Assembly (NCBI GenBank): GCA_964643485.1
Contig: CAZXRA010000090.1
Span: 1 to 32,418 of the forward strand
Origin: Iamia sp964643485
GTDB lineage: Bacteria > Actinomycetota > Acidimicrobiia > Acidimicrobiales > Iamiaceae
Length of the DNA stretch: 32,418 nt
Reading direction: 5' to 3'
Both the position numbers and the translations under genes were made by a program. Under the pieces are notes generated by a model. That model saw only the letters and a list, made by a program, of their open reading frames with translations, was not told where the DNA came from and did no database searches. Shown here piece after piece: positions 24,409 to 31,475 of the stretch; within the stretch, counting starts at the first letter, position 1, and the number at the start of each line of letters is the position of its first letter.

Positions 24409-25431
24409 TCAGAGGAGAGTGGCGGCGTGGGCCGCGGCGGCGCCGGCAGCGGCGAAGAACAGTGGGTCACGGTCGGGGCCCCGTCCCATGGTGGTGATGC
24501 GCAGTTCGGCGTCGGTGAGGACGGCGGCCGTGTCGGGTGGGGTCACCTCGACGACGGTGTGGCGGTCGGGCACCGGCCCGGGGTCGAGGCCCGATGGCAG
24601 GGGCACATCGACGCCGGAGCGGGTGGCGTCCAGCACCGTCGTCGTGTGGTGGCTGATCCCCTGGTGCCGGGGGCGGGCATCGCCGTCGGACGCCCGGACG
24701 CAGGCGACAGGGTGTCCTCCGAGCCAGGCTGTGGCGTCGAGCAGGGTGGCCTGGTCGAGGCCGGTGAAGCCCAGGCGCGATCCGGTGCCCACCACTCCGG
24801 GGCCCATGCCGGCCACGATCACGTCGGCGCCCAGGGCGTGGCGGGCCACGGCCAGCCCGGAGGGCAGCGACACGGCCTCGTGGTCGCCGCCGAAGGCGTG
24901 GCCGGCCGTCACCGTGCCGGCGAGCAGGCCTCGCTGCCGCAGGTCGTGCACCAGGTCGGACAGGGCGAGGGGCAGGGCGCCGCCGTCGGTCATCACGTAG
25001 GCGACCCGGGCTCCCGGGAGGAGCGCCCCGAGGACGGCGGCGACCACGCCCACCTGGCTGTGGAGGCTGCATGCCACGACGGGCCCGCCGTCGAGGGTGT
25101 CGGGGGCATCGGGGGCGTGCTCCTCGGCTGCCCCGACGTCGGCCTGGAGGCTGGTGTAGCGGAGCTTCATGATGTGGCCGGGACCGGCGGCGGCCCAGTC
25201 GCCCCGGGTGAGGTTCCAGTGGACGACGTGCCACCCCCCCGTGCCCAGACCCAGGTCGACGGCGGTGGTGTTCACGACCACCTCGTCGCCCACGGCCACC
25301 GGCCCCACCAGCTCGGTGAGGGCGTAGGCCCGCTCGTCGTCGTCCTGCCCGACACCCCGGACCCGCACGCGGGCCAGGCCCGGCCGCTCGGCCAGGAGCT
25401 CGAGGACGGTGACGGTGCGGAAGGCGGGCAA
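24409..25431 (-). CDS. DUF3866 family protein
   Basis: This protein of about 340 residues matches DUF3866 by segments such as VVVNTTAVDLGLGTGGWHVV, GHIMKLRYTSLQ and GISHHTTTVLD. The fold looks alpha/beta, with a glycine-rich stretch (GADVIVAGMGPGVVGTGSRLG) that suggests ligand or nucleotide binding. No function is established for the family. The only sensible start is TTG at 25431, 2 nt after the pafA stop; the open frame upstream is a shadow of pafA. This spacing implies coupling to pafA. Its place between pafA and pafB suggests a link with the Pup system or with stress response, which is inference. Confidence 0.85.
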   Translation of the reverse strand: MPAFRTVTVLELLAERPGLARVRVRGVGQDDDERAYALTELVGPVAVGDEVVVNTTAVDLGLGTGGWHVVHWNLTRGDWAAAGPGHIMKLRYTSLQADVGAAEEHAPDAPDTLDGGPVVACSLHSQVGVVAAVLGALLPGARVAYVMTDGGALPLALSDLVHDLRQRGLLAGTVTAGHAFGGDHEAVSLPSGLAVARHALGADVIVAGMGPGVVGTGSRLGFTGLDQATLLDATAWLGGHPVACVRASDGDARPRHQGISHHTTTVLDATRSGVDVPLPSGLDPGPVPDRHTVVEVTPPDTAAVLTDAELRITTMGRGPDRDPLFFAAAGAAAAHAATLL

Positions 25432-25433
25432 GG

Positions 25434-26792
25434 TCAGAGGGAGGCGATGAGGCGCTCGACCCGGTCGTCGTGGGCCTTGAACGGGTCCTTGCACAGGACG
25501 GTGCGCTGGGCCTGGTCGTTGAGCTTCAGGTGGACCCAGTCGACCGTGTAGTCCCGCCGCTTCTCCTTGGCCCGGCGGATGAACTCCCCCCGCAGGCGGG
25601 CCCGCGTGGTCTGGGGGGGCTGGTCGACGGCCTCGTCGATCTCCTCGTCGGTGCACATCCGCTCGACCAGGCCCTTGGCCTGCATGCGGTGGAACAGGCC
25701 CCGCTCCCGGCTGATGTCGTGGTACTGGAGGTCGAGCAGGGCCACCCGGGGATGGGCCAGGGGCAGGTCGTGGCGCTCCCGGTAGGCCTCGATGAGGCGG
25801 TGCTTGATCACCCAGTCGCACTCGCGGTCGAGGGTGAAGGGGTCGGACTCGAGGCCCTTGAGGCAGTGCTCCCACATCTCCAGGGCCTTCTGCTCGAAGG
25901 GCTGGAGCGACTTGGTCTGGGCGTAGCGGAGGGCCCGGTTGAGGTACTCGGACTGGATGTCGAGGGCGCTCACCTCCCGTCCGTTGGCCAGCTTCACCAG
26001 GGCCTGGCAGGTGAGGTCGTGGCTGATCTCCCGGATGGCCCGGATGGGGTTCTCCAGGGTCATGTCCCGCAGGACCACCGACGGGTCCTCCAGCATCCGC
26101 AACATGATGCTGGCCGTGCCCACCTTGAGGAAGGTGGCGTACTCGCTCATGTTGGAGTCGCCCACGATGACGTGGAGGCGCCGGTAGCGCTCGGCGTCGG
26201 AGTGGGGCTCGTCGCGGGTGTTGATGATGGGCCGGCTGCGGGTGGTGGCCGAGGAGACGCCCTCCCAGATGTGCTCGGCCCGCTGGCTGATGGAGTACTG
26301 GGCGCCCCGGCTGGTGTGCATCACCTTGCCGGCTCCGGCATAGATCTGGCGGCTGACCAGGAAGGGGATGAGCACCTCGGCGTAGTGGCCCAGGTCGTCG
26401 CGGCGGCTCGTCAGGTAGTTCTCGTGGCAGCCGTAGGAGTTGCCGGCCGAGTCGGTGTTGTTCTTGAAGAGGTAGATGTCGCCCCGGATGCCCTCGTCGC
26501 GCAGGCGGGCCTCGGCGCTGCCCACGAGCTGCTCCAGGATGCGCTCCCCCGCCTTGTCGTGGACGACGACGTCGTGGACCGAGTCACACTCCGGGGTGGC
26601 GTACTCAGGGTGGCTGCCCACGTCGAGGTAGAGGCGGGCCCCGTTGGCCAGGAACACGTTGGAGCTGCGCCCCCACGACACGACCCGGCGGAACAGGTAG
26701 CGGGCCACCTCGTCGGGGCTGAGGCGCCTCTGGCCGCGAGAGACGCAGGTGACCCCGTACTCGTTCTCGAGACCGTAGATCCGCTTCTCCAC
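25434..26792 (-). CDS. pafA: Pup--protein ligase PafA
   Basis: This 452-residue protein has the same length as Mycobacterium tuberculosis PafA. It activates the C-terminal glutamate of Pup with ATP and joins it to lysines of target proteins. The glutamine-synthetase-like ATP site is visible: Glu9 in GLENEYG, and the catalytic Asp57 in LYLDVGSHPEYATPECD. NNTDSAGNSYGCHENYL and NTRDEPHSDAERYRRLHVI are conserved with Dop. The GTG start has TAGGGT 6 nt upstream within the 42-bp gap after prcA, so it may have its own promoter inside the prcBA-pafA operon. Confidence 0.97.
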   Translation of the reverse strand: MEKRIYGLENEYGVTCVSRGQRRLSPDEVARYLFRRVVSWGRSSNVFLANGARLYLDVGSHPEYATPECDSVHDVVVHDKAGERILEQLVGSAEARLRDEGIRGDIYLFKNNTDSAGNSYGCHENYLTSRRDDLGHYAEVLIPFLVSRQIYAGAGKVMHTSRGAQYSISQRAEHIWEGVSSATTRSRPIINTRDEPHSDAERYRRLHVIVGDSNMSEYATFLKVGTASIMLRMLEDPSVVLRDMTLENPIRAIREISHDLTCQALVKLANGREVSALDIQSEYLNRALRYAQTKSLQPFEQKALEMWEHCLKGLESDPFTLDRECDWVIKHRLIEAYRERHDLPLAHPRVALLDLQYHDISRERGLFHRMQAKGLVERMCTDEEIDEAVDQPPQTTRARLRGEFIRRAKEKRRDYTVDWVHLKLNDQAQRTVLCKDPFKAHDDRVERLIASL

Positions 26793-26798
26793 GGCCGC

Positions 26799-26804
26799 AC
26801 CCTA
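26799..26804 (-). promoter_or_regulatory. Candidate -10 element of pafA
   Basis: TAGGGT (minus strand) lies 6 nt before the GTG of pafA, in the space between prcA and pafA; leaderless type. Confidence 0.5.
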
Positions 26805-26834
26805 CCGGCGGGTCCCCGGCGAGCCCCGCGATCC

Positions 26835-27569
26835 TCAGGGAGCGTCAGTCTCCGGTGCATCGGGGCTGGTGTCGGTGTCGGCGGACTCGTCCGCGTCCAG
26901 GGCGGCGGTGATCTCGGCGTCGGTGAGGCGACGGAAGGTGCGGCGCCCGTTGCCCCGGTCGAGGACGGCGGCCTCGATCTCCCCGGCCCCCAACGTGCGG
27001 TCGGGTCCAGCCAGGGCGGCCACGGCCGCGGCCAGCACCTCGGTGGCCGGGGCCGCCGGATCGTGGGCCGCCTCGAAGCGGGCGGCGATGGCCTCGGCGT
27101 CACCGCCCAGCACCGCCCGGGTGGGCTCGTCGATGACGGTGCCGTCGTAGAGGATGTGGAAGAGCTGATCGCGCCCGCCTTCCCGGGCCACCTCGGCCAC
27201 CAGGATCTCCACCTCCAGCGGCTTCATCTCGTGGGTGAAGGTCTGGCCCAGGGCCTGGGCGTAGGCGTTGGCCAGGCCGCGGGCGTCGACGTCCTCGCGG
27301 CTGTACGAGTAGCCCTTGAGGTCGGCGTGGCGGACGCCAGCCACCCGGAGCTGGTCGAACTCGTTGTAGCGGCCCACGCCGGCGAAGGCGATGCGGTCGT
27401 AGATCTCGCTGATCTTTCGCAGGGTGGCCGACGGGTTCTCGGCGCACAGGAGGATGCCGTCGACGCAGATGGCGGCCACCAGACTGCGACCCCGGGCGAT
27501 GCCCTTGCGGGCGTAGTCGGCCCGGTCCTTCATCACCTGCTCGGGGGCCACGTAGAAGGGCATGCTCAC
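26835..27569 (-). CDS. prcA: Proteasome subunit alpha PrcA
   Basis: This 244-residue alpha subunit of the 20S proteasome forms the outer rings and gate. MPFYVAPEQVMKDRADYARKGIARGRSLVA at the N-terminus matches the gating and H0 region of actinobacterial PrcA, and ENPSATLRKISEIYDRIAFAGVGRYNEFDQLR follows. It has no catalytic threonine, as expected. The acidic C-terminal tail is unstructured. The start is GTG at 27569: a full Shine-Dalgarno, GGAGGTGAT, lies at a good distance and GTG overlaps the prcB stop (GTGA, 27566-27569). An ATG 6 nt later is also possible. Confidence 0.97.
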   Translation of the reverse strand: MSMPFYVAPEQVMKDRADYARKGIARGRSLVAAICVDGILLCAENPSATLRKISEIYDRIAFAGVGRYNEFDQLRVAGVRHADLKGYSYSREDVDARGLANAYAQALGQTFTHEMKPLEVEILVAEVAREGGRDQLFHILYDGTVIDEPTRAVLGGDAEAIAARFEAAHDPAAPATEVLAAAVAALAGPDRTLGAGEIEAAVLDRGNGRRTFRRLTDAEITAALDADESADTDTSPDAPETDAP

Positions 27570-28405
27570 GACGGATCACCTCCCCCGATCTGGCCGCCGG
27601 CGGGGGCGGTGGTGCCTCGGCTCACCCGCTCGGCCTCCAGGATGGTCTCGAAGCGCTCGGCCAGCTCCCCGTCGGGTACTCGCTGGTAGCCGGCGTCGCT
27701 GATGGTGGCCACGACGGGCCAGATGCCCCGGAGGGAGTCGGGGCCGCCGGTGGCCGAGTCCTCGTCGGCCGCGGTCCACAGGGCCCGCAGGGCCAGGTCG
27801 ACCACGGCGCCCCGGTCGAGGCCGGGACGGAAGCCCAGCTTCACGACGGTGCCGGCGTGGAGCATGCCGGAGCCCGACGCCGCGTAGTCCTGCTCCTCGT
27901 AGCGGCCGCCGGTGACGTCGTACTGGAACAGACGTCCCGTGCTCCGGGCCAGGTCGAACCCGGCGAAGAGGGGGACGACGGCCAGGCCCTGCAGGGCGGC
28001 GGGCAGGTGGTTGCGCACCATCTGGCTGAGCTGGTTGGCCTTGCCCTCGAGGGAGAGGTGGGCGCCCTCGACCTTCTCGTAGTGCTCGAGCTGGAGCTGG
28101 AACAGGGTGACCATCTCGATGGCCGGACCGGCGGCGCCGGCGATGGCCACGCCGGAGAAGCGGTCGGCGGGGAAGACCTTTTCGATGGTGCGGTGGCTGA
28201 TGAGGTGGCCGGACGTGGCCCGCCGGTCGCCGGCCATCGCCACGCCGTCGGCGTAGCGCACGGCGACGACGGTGGTGCCGTGGGCCACCCGCAGATCGGC
28301 ACCGAGGGCCGTGGGCGGCGCCTCGGGGGCCAAGCCGACCCGGCGCACCAGGCCGGCGAAGTCGGGCCCGGGATCGTCGTGGAGGCCGAAGCGGGGCAAC
28401 GTCAC
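27566..28405 (-). CDS. prcB: Proteasome subunit beta PrcB
   Basis: This 279-residue catalytic subunit of the 20S proteasome has a 43-residue propeptide ending RVAHG. Autocleavage would expose Thr44 (TTVVAVRYADGVAMAGD) as the catalytic nucleophile. The conserved GDRRATSG and the lysine of IEKVFP are also in place. The mature chain has about 236 residues. Ends in a glycine/proline-rich tail. The start is GTG with TAGGGT 7 nt upstream, so the prcB-prcA-pafA unit is probably transcribed from here without a leader. It is divergent from the membrane protein gene that separates it from pup. Confidence 0.97.
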   Translation of the reverse strand: MTLPRFGLHDDPGPDFAGLVRRVGLAPEAPPTALGADLRVAHGTTVVAVRYADGVAMAGDRRATSGHLISHRTIEKVFPADRFSGVAIAGAAGPAIEMVTLFQLQLEHYEKVEGAHLSLEGKANQLSQMVRNHLPAALQGLAVVPLFAGFDLARSTGRLFQYDVTGGRYEEQDYAASGSGMLHAGTVVKLGFRPGLDRGAVVDLALRALWTAADEDSATGGPDSLRGIWPVVATISDAGYQRVPDGELAERFETILEAERVSRGTTAPAGGQIGGGDPS

Positions 28406-28412
28406 GGCGGTG

Positions 28413-28418
28413 ACCCTA
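28413..28418 (-). promoter_or_regulatory. Candidate -10 element of the prcB-prcA-pafA unit
   Basis: TAGGGT (minus strand) lies 7 nt before the GTG of prcB; same hexamer and spacing as at the enoyl-CoA hydratase gene. Confidence 0.55.
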
Positions 28419-28423
28419 GCGGT

Positions 28424-28441
28424 GCCGCCTGCGGAGGCGGC
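28424..28441. promoter_or_regulatory. Inverted repeat GCCGCCT-N4-AGGCGGC before prcB
   Basis: These perfect 7-bp arms around GCGG lie at about the -25 to -40 region of the prcB promoter, between prcB and the divergent membrane gene. It could be an operator. The sequence is all G/C apart from the inner T/A pair, so chance is not excluded. Confidence 0.35.
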
Positions 28442-28506
28442 CCCCCTTCAGATCGGCGAACGGCGGCCGATGGCGGCTCATGGAGGGAGCTGCCACCGCC
28501 GTGCCC

Positions 28507-29673
28507 ATGACCGAGATCCACCCCGATGATGGGTTCCGCACGATGGTCCGGGTGGCCTCGGCGGCCGCGGTCGTCGTCGCCCTGGCCCTGTGCATCGGGC
28601 TCGTGGTCACAGGTGGACCGCCGCTGATCGGCGGAACATTGGCCGGCCTGACCGCGACCCCGCTGATCGGATTGCTCAGCCGGGGCGACCTGCGAGGGGT
28701 CCGGATCACCACCGACGGCCTGGAGCTGGTGGGCAACGACGGTGTCGTCCGCCGCATCGATGGTCGGGTCGTGGGTGGGCTGGCCGTCGCCGGCCCGATC
28801 TTCGTCGGTCGGCTGGTCGCGGTGCCGATCGGCCTGGTCCCCGGCACCATCGGGCGGCTGCTGGTCGTCGACCACCGCGGCCGGGTCGTGTGCGCCCGGC
28901 GGGCCGGCTGGATGCGCGTCGCCGACGTCGCCACCCTGGCCGCCGCCGCGGGCGTGCCGTGGGGCGGGCAGCAGCTGCGGAGGGTGCCCGGCGTGTCGAT
29001 GCCGCCACCTCCCGGGATGGAGGCTCCGCTCCCGGGGACCGCGATCGACGATCCCGCCACCGCCGCCGGCCTCGAACGCTTCCGGCGCCGGAGCCGCCGG
29101 ACCGCCCTGATCGGCATAGGCATCTTCCTGTCGGGTGTCGCCCCCCTCGTCCTCCTGTCCAACCTCCCCGAGACCGCTTCGGGCCGGCCCGTGCTCGGCT
29201 GGTACGGCGGGCTGGCCCTCGGGTCGATCCTGTTCACCATCCCCATCGCGCTGGTGCAGTTCTCCGAAGCCCGGAAGCCAGGGCGCATCCTGCGAGCCGG
29301 GCCCTGGTGGCCGGTGGAGGCCGTCGTCGTATCGGGCTTGATCACCGATCAGACCGCCCGCGCCGTGGCGGTGCCCCGGGCCGACAGCGGCGAGGTCGAT
29401 GTCTGGAAGGTGAGTCAGGGCGGGAGCCGGGGCTGGCTCCAGGGCGACGATCGCACCTGGTTCTGGCTGGTCGTGGACCCCAAGGGCCGCAAGGCGGTGA
29501 TCACGCCCCCGGACCGCTCGGAGATCGCCCTCCTGGAGCGCAGTCGCCTCAACGGCCCCCCCTTGGCCGAGGCCCGCAGCCAGATCGTCGGCGAGGCGAG
29601 CCAATGGCACCATCACGATGTCCAGGAGGCCTGGGCCGCAGCCTGCACGGCCCAGCAGAACGGGCCACGATGA
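28507..29673 (+). CDS. Integral membrane protein of unknown function between pup and prcB
   Basis: This protein of about 388 residues has two N-terminal membrane helices (SAAAVVVALALCIGLVVTGG and IGGTLAGLTATPLIGLLS). A soluble segment with a PH-like look follows (GVRITTDGLELVGNDGVVRRIDGRVV ... RLLVVDHRGRVVCARRAGWMRVADVATLA). Two more helices (TALIGIGIFLSGVAPLVLLS and GGLALGSILFTIPIALVQF) and a soluble C-terminal domain of about 120 residues complete it. The start is uncertain: ATG 28480, GTG 28501 or ATG 28507; GGAGGGAG at 28482-28489 favours one of the last two. It points opposite to all Pup-proteasome genes around it. I do not recognise the family. Confidence 0.8.
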   Translation: MTEIHPDDGFRTMVRVASAAAVVVALALCIGLVVTGGPPLIGGTLAGLTATPLIGLLSRGDLRGVRITTDGLELVGNDGVVRRIDGRVVGGLAVAGPIFVGRLVAVPIGLVPGTIGRLLVVDHRGRVVCARRAGWMRVADVATLAAAAGVPWGGQQLRRVPGVSMPPPPGMEAPLPGTAIDDPATAAGLERFRRRSRRTALIGIGIFLSGVAPLVLLSNLPETASGRPVLGWYGGLALGSILFTIPIALVQFSEARKPGRILRAGPWWPVEAVVVSGLITDQTARAVAVPRADSGEVDVWKVSQGGSRGWLQGDDRTWFWLVVDPKGRKAVITPPDRSEIALLERSRLNGPPLAEARSQIVGEASQWHHHDVQEAWAAACTAQQNGPR

Positions 29674-29674
29674 G

Positions 29675-29695
29675 AGGGTGAGAGGGCGCCACCCT
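29675..29695. terminator. Weak hairpin between the membrane gene and pup
   Basis: AGGGTG and CACCCT form a 6-bp stem with a 9-nt loop in the 42-bp gap between two convergent genes. Without a U-tract this is only a possible terminator. Confidence 0.25.
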
Positions 29696-29715
29696 GACGG
29701 CAGCGGCTGGTGCTG

Positions 29716-29910
29716 CTACTGCCCGCCCTTCTGGACGTAGGACCGGACGAAGTCCTCGGCGTTGGTCTCGAGCACGTCGTCGATCTCGTCGAGGAGGTCG
29801 TCGATGTCGGCCTTGATCTCCTCGCCGCGCTCGCTGGGCTGCGGGGCGTCGGCCACCTCTTCGGCCTCCCGCTGGGGGGCGCTCCGCTTCTTCTGCTCCC
29901 GTTCGGCCAT
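29716..29910 (-). CDS. pup: Prokaryotic ubiquitin-like protein Pup
   Basis: This 64-residue disordered, acidic protein ends in Gly-Gly-Gln. The C-terminal Gln must be deamidated by Dop before PafA can attach it to a substrate lysine. The helix-forming segment EEIKADIDDLLDEIDDVLETN is the part that binds the coiled coils of ARC/Mpa, and the N-terminus (KKRSAPQREAEE) is the part threaded first. GGAGAG lies 4 nt before ATG. It follows dop by 30 bp, so arc-dop-pup is one transcription unit. Confidence 0.97.
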   Translation of the reverse strand: MAEREQKKRSAPQREAEEVADAPQPSERGEEIKADIDDLLDEIDDVLETNAEDFVRSYVQKGGQ

Positions 29911-29940
29911 GTCGCTCTCCGTGGTCTGGGGCTCACCCCG

Positions 29941-31452
29941 TCATGACGAGAGTCGGGCGACCAACTCAGCCGGGGTGGAGCACTCGTCCAACAACCTACC
30001 GACATGGGCCTCGGTCCCGCGCGACGGTTCCATCATGGGCACCCGGCGCAAGGGTTCGGACCCGACGTCGAACACCAGCGAATCCCAGTTGGCGGCCACG
30101 ATGCTGTCGGCGAACTTGGCCAAGCAGCGGCCCCGGAAGTAGGCGCGCGTGTCGGTGGGGGGCTCGGTGACGGCCCGCTGCACCTCTCCGTCATCCACCA
30201 GGCGCTCCAGGCCCAGGCGCCGGGCCAGGCTCCGCTCGGGCCGCAGGTCGTGGTACTGGAGGGCCAGGGCGGCCACCCGAGAGTCGGACCACGGGGCATC
30301 GTGGCGGCCGCGCCAGCCCTCGATGAGGCGGTGCTTGGCCACCCAGTCGACCTGTTCGGCGACCGAGGCCGGGTCGTGCTCCAGACCGGTCAGCACCTGC
30401 TCCCATCGGCGCAGGATCTCACCCCCGACGATGTCGCCCCCGACGGCGTCGAGGCCGTGCTCGTCGGCCCACTTCCGGGCCCGGTCGTACAGCTCGAACT
30501 GGATCTCCAATGCCGTCATGGACGGGCCGTCGGCCAGGTCGATGGCCGTGCGCAGGGTGGGGTCGTAGGACACGGCCCGCACCGCCGCCACCGGGCTCCG
30601 GAGGGCGAGGCTGCGATCGAGGGCGTCGTCTTCGACCATGGCCAGGACGACGGCGGTGGTGCCGACCTTGAGGAAGGTGGCCACCTCGGCCAGGTTGGCG
30701 TCGCCGGCGATGACGTGGAGGCGCCGGTAGCGCTGGGCGTCGGCGTGGGGCTCGTCGCGGGTGTTGACGATGGGGCGCTTGAGGGTGGTCTCCAGGCCGA
30801 CCTCGGCCTCGAAGAAGTCGGCCCGCTGGCTGAGCTGATAGGGGACGTCGTCGCGCCCGATCCCGTTGGCCTCCACCCCCACCTTGCCCGCCCCGGTGAA
30901 CACCTGGCGGGTGACGAAGTGGGTGGTGGCTGCGGTGACGATGCGCCCGAAGGGCACGGCCCGGTCCATGAGGTAGTTCTCGTGGCAGCCGTAGGAGTTG
31001 CCCTTGCCGTCCGAGTTGTTCTTGTGGACGACGATGTCCTGGCCCGGGGGCAAGACTCGCCCGGCCGCGGCCATGGCCCGCTGGATGATGACCTCGGCCG
31101 CCCGGTCGAACACCACCACCGAGCGGGCGTCGGCGCACTCGGGCGTGGAGACCTCCGGGTGGGCGTGGTCGACGTAGAAGCGGGCCCCGTTGGTGAGCAC
31201 GGCGTTGACCAGGTGGGTCTCCACCTCGGGGGGGGCGGCGTCGACGGGCGTGGCCCCCCGGGCGTCGCGGCCCGGGGTCTCGTCCTCGAAGTCCCAGCTC
31301 ACCGACGGGCCGCTCGCCGCCGCGGTGACGGCCAGCTCCGACACGTAGGCGTTGATCAGCAGGCTCGACGCCGTGACCGGGTTGGACTCCGGCAGGCCCC
31401 GGTGGACGATGCCGTACTCGGTCTCGATGCCGCAGATCTTGCCGATGGCCAT
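29941..31452 (-). CDS. dop: Pup deamidase/depupylase Dop
   Basis: This 503-residue PafA-like enzyme deamidates the C-terminal glutamine of Pup and also removes Pup from substrates. Glu10 in GIETEYG and Asp95 in RFYVDHAHPE are the catalytic positions known from Mycobacterium Dop. The insertion SGPSVSWDFEDETPGRDARG (about 48-67) is the Dop loop that distinguishes Dop from PafA. NNSDGKGNSYGCHENYL and NTRDEPHADAQRYRRLHVI are shared with PafA. GGGAG lies 5 nt before ATG. It starts 23 bp after the arc stop, and pup follows. Confidence 0.97.
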   Translation of the reverse strand: MAIGKICGIETEYGIVHRGLPESNPVTASSLLINAYVSELAVTAAASGPSVSWDFEDETPGRDARGATPVDAAPPEVETHLVNAVLTNGARFYVDHAHPEVSTPECADARSVVVFDRAAEVIIQRAMAAAGRVLPPGQDIVVHKNNSDGKGNSYGCHENYLMDRAVPFGRIVTAATTHFVTRQVFTGAGKVGVEANGIGRDDVPYQLSQRADFFEAEVGLETTLKRPIVNTRDEPHADAQRYRRLHVIAGDANLAEVATFLKVGTTAVVLAMVEDDALDRSLALRSPVAAVRAVSYDPTLRTAIDLADGPSMTALEIQFELYDRARKWADEHGLDAVGGDIVGGEILRRWEQVLTGLEHDPASVAEQVDWVAKHRLIEGWRGRHDAPWSDSRVAALALQYHDLRPERSLARRLGLERLVDDGEVQRAVTEPPTDTRAYFRGRCLAKFADSIVAANWDSLVFDVGSEPLRRVPMMEPSRGTEAHVGRLLDECSTPAELVARLSS

Positions 31453-31475
31453 GACGACTCCCGAGGCCCCGAGGC

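Noticed and set aside
25434..31452. PafA and Dop considered as a recent duplication
   Set aside because: They are ancient paralogues present in all Pup-bearing actinobacteria. Each keeps its own diagnostic features (Dop loop, catalytic aspartates).
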